A DNA stretch of 55,925 nucleotides from Bacteroidales bacterium. Lineage in GTDB: Bacteria; Bacteroidota; Bacteroidia; Bacteroidales; Marinilabiliaceae. The translations under genes and the position numbers were made by a program. The stretch lies in the NCBI GenBank assembly GCA_003249255.1, contig QKJP01000071.1, forward strand, positions 1 to 55,925. Direction: 5' to 3'. Below, piece by piece: positions 23,901-32,560 of this stretch; position 1 is the stretch's first letter, and the number at the start of each line of letters is the position of its first letter. The notes beneath the pieces were generated by a model. It made no database searches. It saw only the letters and a program-made list of their open reading frames with translations, and was not told where the DNA came from.

Positions 23901-25283
23901 GGAAGTTTTTATGGAACCATCGGTCACACCAACTTTGACGCCTGGACTTATGATTTAACGGTTGATGCGAAAAACATATTAGCTTTAAACACGACAAAAA
24001 CTGAGAACACGGCTTTTTACGGAACCGTTTTTGCAGATGGAAATTTATCCATTGAAGGAACTAATGACGACTTACGCATGGACATTACTGCAAAAACCAA
24101 ACGAAACACAGAATTTTCCATTCCTCTTGAAAGCCGGGACGAAGTACAATCAGCGAACTTCATCCAATTTAGTTCTGAATCTAAAGATGAAAAGACAAGT
24201 AACAAGGCTAGTAATAAGGATGACTATGAAGTTGAAATATCGGGAGTCACCTTAAATATGGAAATTGAAGTTACACCCGATGCCAAAAATCAAGTCATCT
24301 TTGACTCTACCTATGGCGATATTTTAAAAGGCGTTGGAAAAGGAGATATCCATATTCAAATGAATAAACAAGGGCAAGTGCAATTATTTGGTGGCTTTAA
24401 GTTTGATGAAGGCGAATACATGTTTACCCTTCAAAACGTTATCAACAAACGCTTTAGCATCAACAGCGGATCTTCCATTATTTGGGATGGTAATCCTTAT
24501 GATGCAATTATTGACTTAAAGGCCACTTATAAACTAAAAACCTCGATAAAAGATTTAGTGCCCGCTTATTTAACTGATGAATCCTCCGGTGATATATACA
24601 GCCGAAGAATTCCGATTAACTGTAACCTGTTATTAAAAGACAGATTACTTAATCCGGCAATTCAATTTGAAATATTATCCCCGGGCACACAGCAACACAA
24701 TCAGGACATTATTGATGCGGCCATCAATACAGAAGAGGAACTTAATAAACAAGTTCTTTCACTCTTAATTATCAATCGTTTTTTTGCTTCACAGGAAAAA
24801 AAATCAGAAACAGATAACAACCGCGCAAACTCAAGCTCAGCAGCATTAGTTACCACATCTGAAGTTCTTACCAGTCAATTAAACAATTGGTTATCCCAAA
24901 TAAGTGACGATTTTGACATTGGTATAAATTTCAGACCGGGAGATGAAGTGAAGGAAGAAGAAATTGAAGTCGCACTTTCGACCCAGATGTTTAACAACCG
25001 GGTTACATTAAATGGCAATGTTGGTTACGGTGAAGATGAAACCCGACCAAGTAAACTAATTGGCGACTTTGACATGAGCGTTAAACTAAATAAGTCCGGT
25101 AAAATCCAAGCCAAAGCTTATACCAGAACCAACAATGACTTACTTTATACCACATCACCAACAACCCAAGGCGTTGGACTTTCGTACAAGGAGGAATTCA
25201 ACACAATTGGAGAGCTAATGACTTATTACTGGAATAAATTAACCTGGTGGCGAAAGGATGAAGACGAAACAGGCTCTGATTAA
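20925..25283 (+). CDS. tamB: TamB-like translocation and assembly module protein
   Basis: Codes for at least 1452 residues. An N-terminal membrane helix (LYLILLLPIVQTG) is followed by a long series of AsmA/TamB-type beta segments and a C-terminal TamB (DUF490) domain of about 400 residues, with YGDILKGVGKGDIHIQMNKQGQVQLFGGF and LNPAIQFEILSPG. TamB proteins span the periplasm as hydrophobic grooves and move phospholipids, or help assemble outer-membrane proteins. The only conventional start is TTG at 20925, which cuts the helix. The frame is open from 20850 and reads KKNIKIAVYTATALSSFILL just before it, a better N-terminus that would start at a rare codon (ATT at 20862, giving 1473 residues). 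No TamA/BamA gene is adjacent. Confidence 0.9.
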   Translation: MLYLILLLPIVQTGLASILTKKLGESLQTEISIGKVHFIPFRSLKLNDVLIYDQHKDTLAYIQKLNTSIHYISFQDNTIHLNEVSVEEPSIKIYKKDSLYNYNFLYQLKSDTSTTKAWKIDVKNINIKNGKASFNDPSTLKHPIHIKNLNTSLSELKLDSTICINIDSISCSEKSGFEIQKTSGKITLQPQHLFISDLNLHTNHSRLNLDSLALVFPHLMTPENWLDHFYINIEKSKLSPNDINYFLKDKNLLNIPVFASGKFHGNINNIKGSNLRLEFGNDSYLSANLDINGLPNIDQTFIYLDINTLKTSPKELQTILNLSNNVSLKLPDPILNLDHIRFSGDLTGFISNMVAYGKLETPLGTIKSDINLKTDKKNKLSFAGSLKTQQFDIGALLGAQEKIGKATMSLAIKGYRQHGQTYNSFMKGTIDSLSLLGYQYKNIQLNGLFANKKFDGEFLVNDPNGLISFEGKIDFSEEIREFDFRAALFDIRLDKLNLVKTAKDSHLFMELNSNFKGNSINDITGFLNIKDAKFESPKQNITMDSLTIVSVRENNEKHIILQSDILEGDLIGRYNFTSFASYFLENIVYHAPTLSHFIKTNNHPEHINNFVFSCQFKKINQLTNLLFPTVDISDEGIILGKVNTNERKFDIEADFEYCNINNTSIEKPEFHLNSNNTNFTLLSQFKKIKHDNLSTFENLNIHNSIQNDSITLNVFWNNWGETSNSGSIFTRTALDHNEYGLLTSTIIDPSYLMIKDSLWEIKSCQFNYHSDGFNVADFKLQHNNQAIGINGQLHKKDKDGLHLSFQNIKLEDLLHYQDSEISASGTINGDVTIKDAYRMPILTTDLEIKNCAFNKDTIGDFYLNSEYLPEIKSLQIKTEARKNNYYPLKGGGIIDLAAQTIDLNYKIDRIPVGFLNLYLGIILQNISGTASGDMAIKGPLNAPQLIGRVKANQIHVDINILNTTYEVNDSAYFDENIMIFDHMRVTDTYGNKGSFYGTIGHTNFDAWTYDLTVDAKNILALNTTKTENTAFYGTVFADGNLSIEGTNDDLRMDITAKTKRNTEFSIPLESRDEVQSANFIQFSSESKDEKTSNKASNKDDYEVEISGVTLNMEIEVTPDAKNQVIFDSTYGDILKGVGKGDIHIQMNKQGQVQLFGGFKFDEGEYMFTLQNVINKRFSINSGSSIIWDGNPYDAIIDLKATYKLKTSIKDLVPAYLTDESSGDIYSRRIPINCNLLLKDRLLNPAIQFEILSPGTQQHNQDIIDAAINTEEELNKQVLSLLIINRFFASQEKKSETDNNRANSSSAALVTTSEVLTSQLNNWLSQISDDFDIGINFRPGDEVKEEEIEVALSTQMFNNRVTLNGNVGYGEDETRPSKLIGDFDMSVKLNKSGKIQAKAYTRTNNDLLYTTSPTTQGVGLSYKEEFNTIGELMTYYWNKLTWWRKDEDETGSD

Positions 25284-25312
25284 CAATAAAGCAGTGCCAG
25301 TCGCGTTTTTAT

Positions 25313-25546
25313 AGAAAGAAGTATTCAATCGTGCTGATGAATTATGAGCAAATGCGCAAATCTAATGATACTCTAACCAACAATCGAACGAACGAGCAAA
25401 TGTGTCAATGTGCAAATTAGGTCTTTAAATATTCAAAGTTTTGCAATTCCGAAAAACACAATATCTAAACAACTATCCATAACTACTTAGACAGAAGCTA
25501 TCGAATGCATTATTTTTTTGTGTGATAAAAAACAGGCTTCTAGCTT
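25313..25546 (+). repeat. Left copy of a diverged direct repeat bracketing the TonB operon
   Basis: Shares ordered blocks with 28161-28343: AGAAAGAAGTATTCAA / AGATAGAAGTTATTCA, then GTGCTGATGA and GCAAATGCG, then ACACAATAT, TTAGACAGAAGC / TTAGATAGAAGC, and TTGTGTGATAAAAAACAG / TTGTGATATAAAAAAACAG. It contains an 8-nt-period array at 25331-25422. It fills the 398-nt gap between tamB and exbB, in which I see no gene. Confidence 0.6.
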
Positions 25547-25681
25547 CAGTCCATGCTTCAAAGAATATTATTTACTCATGTAATTACCAACGGTTAATAG
25601 TGACAGAGCTTATATTTTTATTATTTTAGCGCGCATTCTAAAAAAGAAAAAAGAAAATAAAAAAACATCAAATATCAACTC

Positions 25682-26377
25682 ATGAACTTGTATTTATTTC
25701 TACAAACTGCAGTTGCAGCAGGACAAACAGAAGAAGTATTAGCAGAAGCCGAACAGTCGATTAACTACATCGACATGGCCTTTAAAGGTGGTCTCATCAT
25801 GATACCACTATTAATTCTTTCATTTGTTTCGGTATATATCTTTATCGAAAGATATTTAGCCATTCGCAAAGCTTCCATTGAAGATGCCGGCTTTATGGAT
25901 AAAATCAAAGATTACATTCACGATGGAAAAATTGATTCTGCCATTGCCTTATGCCAAAGTCAGGATTACCCAATTGCCAGAATGATCGAAAAAGGAGTTT
26001 CCCGCATTGGCCGTCCATTAAATGACGTAAATACAGCCATTGAAAACGTTGGAAACCTGGAAATTAGCCGCCTTGAAAAAAGCTTACCAACACTTGCAAC
26101 AGTTGCCGGAGGGGCACCGATGATTGGATTCCTTGGAACCGTAATTGGTATGATCCGTGCCTTTTTTGACATGGCTAATGCAGGAAATAACATTGATGTG
26201 AGTTTACTTTCTTCCGGTATATACACAGCCATGGTTACAACCGTAGCCGGATTAATGATTGGTATCGTAGCCTACTTTGCCTACAACATACTGGTAGCCA
26301 AAGTAGAAAAAGTAGTCTTTAAAATGGAAGCCAGAACCATGGAGTTCATGGATTTACTTAACGAACCAGCTCACTAA
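25682..26377 (+). CDS. exbB: MotA/TolQ/ExbB proton channel protein
   Basis: Codes for 231 residues. Three membrane helices are visible (about 35-55, 137-160 and 178-202) with a cytoplasmic loop of about 80 residues between the first and second, which is the ExbB layout. LPTLATVAGGAPMIGFLGTVIGMIRAF and SLLSSGIYTAMVTTVAGLMIGIVAYF are the conserved pore helices. It forms the proton-driven motor with ExbD and energises TonB. First gene of exbB-exbD-exbD-tonB, with 21 nt to the next gene. Confidence 0.94.
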   Translation: MNLYLFLQTAVAAGQTEEVLAEAEQSINYIDMAFKGGLIMIPLLILSFVSVYIFIERYLAIRKASIEDAGFMDKIKDYIHDGKIDSAIALCQSQDYPIARMIEKGVSRIGRPLNDVNTAIENVGNLEISRLEKSLPTLATVAGGAPMIGFLGTVIGMIRAFFDMANAGNNIDVSLLSSGIYTAMVTTVAGLMIGIVAYFAYNILVAKVEKVVFKMEARTMEFMDLLNEPAH

Positions 26378-26398
26378 AATCAATCATAAAAAACACTT

Positions 26399-26788
26399 AT
26401 GGGTTTAAAGAGAAGAAACAAAATAAGCGCTAGTTTTAGCATGTCGTCCATGACCGACATTGTATTTCTATTGCTTATTTTCTTCATGATTACCTCAACC
26501 ATGGTACACCCCAATGCCATTAAGCTTGTGGTACCTCGTAAAAGCACCAGCAAAGTTATGGTCGATAAATTTTTGAATGTAAGAATCAATGCCTCCGGCA
26601 CTTACTTCTTAAATGGAAAAACCACAACAATTGAAACTTTGGGCAACAGAATTCAAAATGAACTAAGAAAACAGGATAATGTCTTTCTTAAACTTACTAC
26701 GGATGGTAGTGCCCAAACCGGAGTGGTTGCCCGAGTTTTAGATTTGGCTGAAACAAACGGAATAAAAGTCGTCTTAGATATAAAATAA
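26399..26788 (+). CDS. exbD: ExbD biopolymer transport protein, copy 1
   Basis: Codes for 129 residues. A short basic cytoplasmic start (MGLKRRNKISASFS) precedes one membrane helix, MSSMTDIVFLLLIFFMITSTM, carrying the proton-channel Asp (in M-T-D-I), then a periplasmic domain. Residues 1-40 are nearly identical to those of the next gene, while the periplasmic parts have diverged (here with KLVVPRKSTSKVMV). The copies arose by tandem duplication, common in Bacteroidota. Its stop shares one base with the next ATG. Confidence 0.93.
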   Translation: MGLKRRNKISASFSMSSMTDIVFLLLIFFMITSTMVHPNAIKLVVPRKSTSKVMVDKFLNVRINASGTYFLNGKTTTIETLGNRIQNELRKQDNVFLKLTTDGSAQTGVVARVLDLAETNGIKVVLDIK

Positions 26789-27183
26789 TGGGTTTAAAAA
26801 GAAGAAATAAAGTCGATTCAAGTTTTAGCATGTCGTCCATGACAGACATTGTATTCTTATTGCTGATATTCTTTATGATTACTTCTACCCTGGTTACACC
26901 ACCTGCGGTAAAAGACCTGATATTACCGGAAAGCTCCCATCAGGTATCTGCAAAGCCGAATACGACAGTATCGGTAACTAAAGACCTAAAGTATTACGTA
27001 GAAGGACATGAGATTCAGTTTTGGCAACTTGAACGAAAACTTCAGGAAATTATCGGGGCCAGTCCTGATACCTACGTTGCATTACATGTAGATATTTCAG
27101 TACCTTTTTCGGTGGTTGGAAAAATCAGAAGTATAGCCATTAAAAACAAATACAAGCTAATTTTAGCTACACGTTCGAACTAA
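26788..27183 (+). CDS. exbD: ExbD biopolymer transport protein, copy 2
   Basis: Codes for 131 residues. The same N-terminal pattern as copy 1 (MGLKRRNKVDSSFSMSSMTD) with the channel Asp conserved; the periplasmic region differs (KDLILPESSHQVSAKPNTTVSV). The two copies may form a heteromeric ExbD pair on one ExbB pentamer, or serve different TonB partners; this is inference. Start overlaps the previous stop by 1 nt and the tonB start follows after 1 nt. Confidence 0.93.
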   Translation: MGLKRRNKVDSSFSMSSMTDIVFLLLIFFMITSTLVTPPAVKDLILPESSHQVSAKPNTTVSVTKDLKYYVEGHEIQFWQLERKLQEIIGASPDTYVALHVDISVPFSVVGKIRSIAIKNKYKLILATRSN

Positions 27184-27184
27184 T

Positions 27185-28096
27185 ATGAATGATAAGAATA
27201 AAAGATATGGTTTTATAGGTTCAGTAGTATTTCATTCGATCCTGCTGTTGTTGCTTATATTTTTCGGATTAAAATCTTTACCGAAAGGAGAAGAAGGCAT
27301 TCTGGTTAATTTTGGCGATACCGTTATGGGCGAAGGTAACATTGAACCAAAGCAATCGGAAGCATCCAAGAGCGAAGAAACCACACCTCCTCCACCTTCA
27401 ACACCTCCACCCTCACAAGCAGCTCCGGAGGTAGAAGATGACCACATCGAAACGCAAGATATTGAAGAAGCTCCGGTTGTTGAAACAGAAGCTGAAAAGA
27501 AGAAAAAAAGAGAAGAAAAAGAGCGCCGTGAAAAGGAACGAAAGGAAGAAGAAGAGAGAAAACGCATCGAAAAAGAAATAGAAGAAAAACGCCTGGCTGA
27601 AGAGCGCGAAAAATTGCGCATAGAAGAAGAAAAACGTAAAAAAGAAGCCGAATTAGCCCGCCAAAAAGCAGAAGCCCAAAAGAATGTTCGAAATGCATTT
27701 AGTGGTAAAAGTACGGGTGAGTCTTCATCGGAAGGTAACACTAGTGGAAGCGGAAACCAAGGTTACACCACAGGTGATCCAAATTCTAAAAACAGAAACG
27801 GTTCAGGCCTGGGCAATTCAGGAAGTGGTTTTGATTTAACCGGCCGTTCATTAAAAGGTGGATTACCAAAACCTCAATACAACATTCAGGAAGAAGGTAT
27901 TGTAGTAGTGGAAATAACTGTGGATAAAAACGGCAATGTAGTATCTGCAACACCAATATTACGCGGTTCTACAACCCAGAACATCACCTTACGACAAAGA
28001 GCTATTGAGGCGGCTCAAAAAGCTAAATTTAATGCTGATCCTAAAGCAGCAGCCTATCAGAAGGGAACTATAACATACGACTTTAGATTGCAGTAA
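27185..28096 (+). CDS. tonB: TonB-family energy transducer
   Basis: Codes for 303 residues. An N-terminal membrane helix (about 8-28, GFIGSVVFHSILLLLLIFFGL) carries the His usual in TonB/TolA helices. A Pro-rich segment (about 65-78, TTPPPPSTPPPSQ) is followed by a long Glu/Lys/Arg coiled coil (about 103-170), a Gly/Ser/Asn-rich linker (about 172-215), and a C-terminal TonB-type domain (about 225-303) with GIVVVEITVDKNGNVVSATP and AIEAAQKAKFN. The coiled coil is TolA-like, but the context exbB-exbD-exbD fits TonB/TolA-type systems alike; no tolB or pal neighbours it. Confidence 0.88.
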   Translation: MNDKNKRYGFIGSVVFHSILLLLLIFFGLKSLPKGEEGILVNFGDTVMGEGNIEPKQSEASKSEETTPPPPSTPPPSQAAPEVEDDHIETQDIEEAPVVETEAEKKKKREEKERREKERKEEEERKRIEKEIEEKRLAEEREKLRIEEEKRKKEAELARQKAEAQKNVRNAFSGKSTGESSSEGNTSGSGNQGYTTGDPNSKNRNGSGLGNSGSGFDLTGRSLKGGLPKPQYNIQEEGIVVVEITVDKNGNVVSATPILRGSTTQNITLRQRAIEAAQKAKFNADPKAAAYQKGTITYDFRLQ

Positions 28097-28160
28097 AAAC
28101 AGGAACAAAAACTTAGAATTCACAACTTTTTAAGCATGAATACGAGTTCTTATTTGAGAA

Positions 28161-28343
28161 GATAGAAGTTATTCATGTGCTGATGAGCAAATGCGACAAT
28201 TACTAATTTAGCTTAGTTATTATTCAATGTTTATCTATGGCGCAAAACACAATATTTCAATAACTAACCGCACTTGTTAGATAGAAGCATGCAATGTACT
28301 GAAGAGTTAATGCGCAAACTACTCTTGTGATATAAAAAAACAG
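28161..28343 (+). repeat. Right copy of the diverged direct repeat bracketing the TonB operon
   Basis: Homologous in order to 25313-25546 (see that entry), with 8-nt-period segments at 28175-28209 and 28291-28322. It fills most of the 332-nt gap between tonB and glyA; the remainder holds the glyA terminator. Confidence 0.6.
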
Positions 28344-28370
28344 AAATTCAAATTTCGTTTTACAGTAAAA

Positions 28371-28408
28371 AAAAGCGGCTGATCAGTTTTAACTGATCAG
28401 CCGCTTTT
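28371..28408. terminator. Strong terminator between tonB and glyA
   Basis: A perfect stem AAAAGCGGCTGATCAGTT / AACTGATCAGCCGCTTTT with a two-base loop and A/T runs on both sides. It works for glyA on the minus strand and probably also for the tonB operon. Confidence 0.9.
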
Positions 28409-28428
28409 ATATTTTAATATGCTTTAGC

Positions 28429-29709
28429 CTACCAAGCAAACATTGGCTTATCAGCCATCATGGCGTTTACTTTTTTGCAAACGTTGGCAATTACGGCTTC
28501 ATCTTCGATGTTTGAAATTACTTCATCAATAAAGTCAACGATCGTTACCATATCCGCTTCTTTAAGACCACGAGTCGTAATTGCAGAAGCACCTACACGA
28601 ATACCTGATGTAGTAAATGGAGAACGAGAATCGAATGGTACCATGTTTTTATTGATCGTGATATCAGCCTTCACTAAAGTATTTTCTACTTGTTTACCTG
28701 TGATATCAGGGAACTTCGTACGAAGGTCGATTAACATTAGGTGGTTATCTGTACCACCCGAGATAATCTTATATCCTTTATCTGTAAATGCCTTAGCCAT
28801 TGCTTGAGCATTTTTCAATACTTGATCTGCATAGACACCAAAATCATCCGATAAGGCCTCACCAAAAGCAACAGCTTTCGCTGCAATTACATGCTCTAAA
28901 GGACCACCTTGCTGACCAGGAAACACAGAGAAGTTAATCACTTCAGACATCATTTTAGTTTCTCCTTTTGGAGTTGTATATCCGTATGGGTTTTCATAAT
29001 CTTTACCCATCAAAATCATACCACCACGAGGTCCACGTAAAGTCTTGTGTGTAGTTGTAGTTACAATATGACAGTGCTCTACCGGATTGTTCAATTTACC
29101 TTTTGCAATTAAACCTGCAGGGTGAGCCATATCACAAAGTAATAAAGCACCAACCTCATCGGCCAACTTACGCATACGAGCATAATCCCACTCACGGCTA
29201 TATGCAGATGCACCGGCAATAATCATTTTTGGTTTATGTTCACGAGCTAATGCTTCCATTTCCTCGTAATCTACTAAACCGGTTTCTTCTTTTACGTGAT
29301 AAGAAATTGCATGATAAGTTACACCCGAAAAGTTAACCGGAGAACCATGTGTTAAGTGCCCCCCATGAGCTAAATCTAACCCTAAGAAAGTATCACCCGG
29401 CTTTAAACAAGCAAAAAATACTGCTGCATTAGCCTGAGCTCCTGAGTGAGGCTGAACATTGGCATACTCTGCACCAAATAATTCACAAGCTCTATCAATT
29501 GCTAATTGCTCTGTTTGATCCACAACCTGACAACCGCCATAATATCTTTTGCCCGGATAACCTTCTGCATACTTGTTTGTTAAACAAGATCCTTGAGCTT
29601 CCATCACCTGCTCGCTCACAAAGTTTTCAGAAGCAATCAGCTCAATGCCATTTTTCTGACGGCTGTACTCCTTTTGAATCAAATCAAAAATTACAGTATC
29701 TCTTTTCAT
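28429..29709 (-). CDS. glyA: Serine hydroxymethyltransferase
   Basis: Codes for 426 residues. A PLP enzyme that converts serine and tetrahydrofolate to glycine and 5,10-methylenetetrahydrofolate. Visible: [36 protein letters not shown], the [10 protein letters not shown] pocket, the PLP-lysine motif [14 protein letters not shown], and the C-terminal [15 protein letters not shown]. The start at 29709 ([15 protein letters not shown]) is standard for the family; ten further upstream codons are open but lie in a structured leader. Upstream is an element with two small hairpins shared with the gene at 33576-34445. Confidence 0.97.
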   Translation of the reverse strand: MKRDTVIFDLIQKEYSRQKNGIELIASENFVSEQVMEAQGSCLTNKYAEGYPGKRYYGGCQVVDQTEQLAIDRACELFGAEYANVQPHSGAQANAAVFFACLKPGDTFLGLDLAHGGHLTHGSPVNFSGVTYHAISYHVKEETGLVDYEEMEALAREHKPKMIIAGASAYSREWDYARMRKLADEVGALLLCDMAHPAGLIAKGKLNNPVEHCHIVTTTTHKTLRGPRGGMILMGKDYENPYGYTTPKGETKMMSEVINFSVFPGQQGGPLEHVIAAKAVAFGEALSDDFGVYADQVLKNAQAMAKAFTDKGYKIISGGTDNHLMLIDLRTKFPDITGKQVENTLVKADITINKNMVPFDSRSPFTTSGIRVGASAITTRGLKEADMVTIVDFIDEVISNIEDEAVIANVCKKVNAMMADKPMFAW

Positions 29710-29730
29710 TTGAAAAAAATTAATATCAAG

Positions 29731-29790
29731 ACCCGACATCTATCGGGTTAAGTATCATGGATCAATACTGATCTCACTACCTCCTCTTGA
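29731..29790 (-). repeat. Structured leader element upstream of glyA
   Basis: On the plus strand it reads ACCCGACATCTATCGGGT (hairpin), then GATCAATACTGATC (hairpin), then CTCCTCTTGATTA. A related stretch lies at 34481-34545 before another minus-strand gene. Distance to the glyA ATG is about 22 nt, so it is probably transcribed as 5' UTR. The rest of the gap to 30119 shows no gene. Confidence 0.45.
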
Positions 29791-30119
29791 TTATTTATAA
29801 TTATTAATATTCTAGTTATTCTATTGATAGTTTCCCAAAAAATTGAGAGCACAAATTTACCTCAAGGATTTGAATAAAAAAAGCTTTCGAGTTAGAAGTT
29901 AGATGATAGTTCAACAGGTTAATAGGTCACCTGATCAATATTGATTTCAGAAATAGAATTAAATCACATTCCGAAGCATTCACAGAGCTCAAAACGCATT
30001 ACAAAATGCAATAAAAAGTAATTTACCCCATCATTAAACATAGAAAGTTAGAGGGGGCATTTACACATTTGCATATCAACTACGGCCAATTAATCATTGA
30101 AAACCAATCATTAACAAAC

Positions 30120-31895
30120 TTATTCATCCGAGAAGGTAATCAACATCTTACGGTAAGCCGAGAAAATTTTGGATTTAGAAACAAACCCTAAATACTTACC
30201 TTGATTAACGACCGGTAAATTCCACGCTTCGGTTTCTTCAAACTTGCGCATCACATCATCCATATTTTCATTGTATTCAATCATAGCAGGTGGTACAGCC
30301 ATGAATTCTTCCACCGTGGTTTCATCATATAATTTATGATTAAACATGATGGAACGAACATCATCCAACAAAACAATCCCTATCAATTTTTTATCGTCAT
30401 CAATAACCGGAAAAATATTTCGCTTTGATGCTGAAATAGCTTTTACCATCTCTCCTAAAGTCATTGTCGCTTTTACAGGTAAAAAATCGATTTCTAATAC
30501 CTTATGAAGTCGCATTAAGGTTAATACTGCTTTATCTTTATGATGCGTGATCAATTCTCCTTTTGCAGCCAAACGCTTAGTATATAAGGAATGAGGCTCA
30601 AAATACATGATGGTTAAATAAGCGATAGTAGCTGTAATCATCAATGGAATAAATAAACTGTAACCATTTGTAATTTCAGCAATAAGAAAGATCGCTGTTA
30701 AAGGTGCATGCATTACTCCGGCCATTAATCCGGCCATTCCAACTAAGGTAAAATGAGAAGTTGGCAAGTTTGTCCCAAAGCTATTTAAAGTTCGCGAAAA
30801 GGCATAACCGGTAACTCCTCCTAAAAACAAGGTTGGCGCAAAAATACCACCGATTCCACCACTTCCTGTAGTTGTGGCAGTTGCAAACACCTTAAAGACG
30901 ATTAGCAAAACTAAAAATCCAATAATAGCCCAATTGTTTTGGTGCAAGATATAGAATAAACTATTCCCCATCACTTCAGTCGTATTCCCATCTAACAAAG
31001 CTGAGATGGTATTATAACCCTCACCATAGAGTGGTGGAAACAAGAAAATTAGCATACTCAACACTATTCCACCAACTGCCCACTTAGCGAAAGGATTAGA
31101 GATAGCACCTAACTTTTTCTCTGTCCACATGACACTGCGGGTAAAATACAAAGAAATAAGACCTCCAATAACCCCTAATAAAACGTAGTAGGGTATATTA
31201 TCTAATAAAAATGGGGCTTCTAGTGAAAAAGCAAATTCGGCACCTTTACCCAAAAAGAAGTAAGAAAGGGTTGCAGAAGTAATGGAAGCAATCAGCAAGG
31301 GAATGATGGAAGCCATGGTCAAATCCAACATCAATACTTCTAACGTAAAAACCAAGCCTGCAATAGGCGCTTTAAAGATTCCGCCAATGGCACCAGCGGC
31401 TCCACAACCCATTAAAAGAATGATGGTCTTATAATTTTGTCGAAATAACCGTCCTAAGGTTGAACCAATGGAAGCTCCGGTTAACACAATAGGCGCCTCG
31501 GCTCCTACTGAACCTCCAAAACCTATGGTAAACGTACTGGTTAATATCGACGACCAAGTGTTATGAGCTTTGATATGTCCTCCATTTTTAGAAATGGCAT
31601 ACAGGATTTTTGAAACCCCATGCCCTAGGCTATCTTTCACCACGTACTTAACCAACAATAGGGTAATTAAAATACCCACAATTGGATAGGCCAAAAAGAG
31701 ATAATTCTGTCCCTCAATAGAAAATCCGGAAGTTAAAAAATGATGAACCGCATGAACTGAGTTTTTAAGTATTACAGCAGCTATTCCACTGACTATCCCT
31801 ACTAAAAAACTTAAAAGCAAAATAAAATGCTTCTGACTAATGTATCGAGCCCTCCAAACAAGGAACTGATTTAATAATTTATTGAACCTTTTCAT
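30120..31895 (-). CDS. CLC-family chloride channel or transporter with CBS domains
   Basis: Codes for 591 residues. The CLC core (about 1-430) has the filter segments GHGVS (91-95), GAEAP (131-135, with the external gating Glu E133), GIFAP and the helix R Tyr (HSLYTKRL). The internal proton-path position that is Glu203 in E. coli ClC is Val here (in FTLEVLML, V187), as in chloride channels rather than proton-coupled exchangers. Two CBS domains follow (about 450-580), which bind adenine nucleotides in some relatives. The ATG at 31895 is chosen over an upstream TTG because a -7 box overlaps the latter region. Confidence 0.9.
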   Translation of the reverse strand: MKRFNKLLNQFLVWRARYISQKHFILLLSFLVGIVSGIAAVILKNSVHAVHHFLTSGFSIEGQNYLFLAYPIVGILITLLLVKYVVKDSLGHGVSKILYAISKNGGHIKAHNTWSSILTSTFTIGFGGSVGAEAPIVLTGASIGSTLGRLFRQNYKTIILLMGCGAAGAIGGIFKAPIAGLVFTLEVLMLDLTMASIIPLLIASITSATLSYFFLGKGAEFAFSLEAPFLLDNIPYYVLLGVIGGLISLYFTRSVMWTEKKLGAISNPFAKWAVGGIVLSMLIFLFPPLYGEGYNTISALLDGNTTEVMGNSLFYILHQNNWAIIGFLVLLIVFKVFATATTTGSGGIGGIFAPTLFLGGVTGYAFSRTLNSFGTNLPTSHFTLVGMAGLMAGVMHAPLTAIFLIAEITNGYSLFIPLMITATIAYLTIMYFEPHSLYTKRLAAKGELITHHKDKAVLTLMRLHKVLEIDFLPVKATMTLGEMVKAISASKRNIFPVIDDDKKLIGIVLLDDVRSIMFNHKLYDETTVEEFMAVPPAMIEYNENMDDVMRKFEETEAWNLPVVNQGKYLGFVSKSKIFSAYRKMLITFSDE

Positions 31896-31902
31896 AGGGT
31901 CA

Positions 31903-31910
31903 CAAATGTA
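31903..31910 (-). promoter_or_regulatory. Probable -7 box of the CLC gene
   Basis: TACATTTG on the minus strand fits TAnnTTTG. It ends 7 nt before the ATG at 31895, so the mRNA would be leaderless or nearly so. No TTTG is seen at -33. Confidence 0.45.
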
Positions 31911-32117
31911 ATACAATTGAACCCCGAATGTCCATTTAAAGTTTATTTGTAAAAATTCTAAATACTACGCCAACGCATTCATAAACAATACATTAACTGA
32001 TATAACAACCAAATAACTACAGCTTTTTTAGAAAAGCTTAACATTTGTAAGGGTTCCGTATTGTAATAAGAACATGCTTCGCTCTTTGAGTGCTTTTGAT
32101 TTCCAGCATACACCTTA

Positions 32118-32136
32118 CCTTGGGCTTCACCCAAGG
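32118..32136. repeat. Palindrome in the CLC-deacetylase gap
   Basis: CCTTGGG-CTTCA-CCCAAGG, a 7-bp perfect stem. It belongs to the same repeat-rich gap as the element at 32254-32446. No coding region is seen in 31896-32560. Confidence 0.5.
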
Positions 32137-32253
32137 CTAGTCAACGCCGCACAGTTGTCGCTCGTAAAAAAACGACACCTAACTCAACAGTAGAAAGTTA
32201 CAAACCAACTTATAGAGGTAGTAGTTAAATATTTACCAATAGTAAGCTTACGT

Positions 32254-32446
32254 TAGCATCAAAGATGCGGTGTCATTTAGCATAGCCTGAAGGGCTATGA
32301 ATATCATGGCATGATATTGGTAGCGTCGAAGGAGCGTGGACGTGTGATTAAGACGACGCACAATTGCTGCCTAAATAAAATACCTGATTAATATCCTAGC
32401 ACTTACAGGCTAGGCTTTGAGATATCGCCCACTTTGGGGCTTTTTT
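32254..32446 (+). repeat. Dispersed palindrome-rich element, copy A
   Basis: About 190 nt with clear homology to 51001-51186 on the other strand. Shared blocks in order: TAGCATCAAAGATGCGGTGT, AGCATAG...AGGGCTATGAA, TAGCG, TAATATCCTAG, CAGG..AGGCTTTGA, TCGCCC and a final T-run. It includes small hairpins (GCATCAAAGATGC; CATAGCCTGAAGGGCTATG) and ends like a terminator (GCCCACTTTGGGGC then TTTTTT). Confidence 0.75.
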
Positions 32447-32560
32447 AGATTTATGTAGAAATGTACTCATCTACTAAACTCAACAAATTTATATTCTTCG
32501 AATTATAGAATGAATGCATAAATCCTACTATTCACATAAAAACCTAACGGCCTAAGAAAC

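Noticed and set aside
27232-27741. 169-residue minus-strand frame with Ser/Phe repeats
   Set aside because: An antisense shadow of the tonB Glu/Lys coiled coil; the low-complexity composition follows from the codons of that region.
29731-29790. Glycine or folate riboswitch before glyA
   Set aside because: Two short hairpins only; the conserved cores of the glycine or THF riboswitches are not recognisable, and a related element precedes an unrelated gene.
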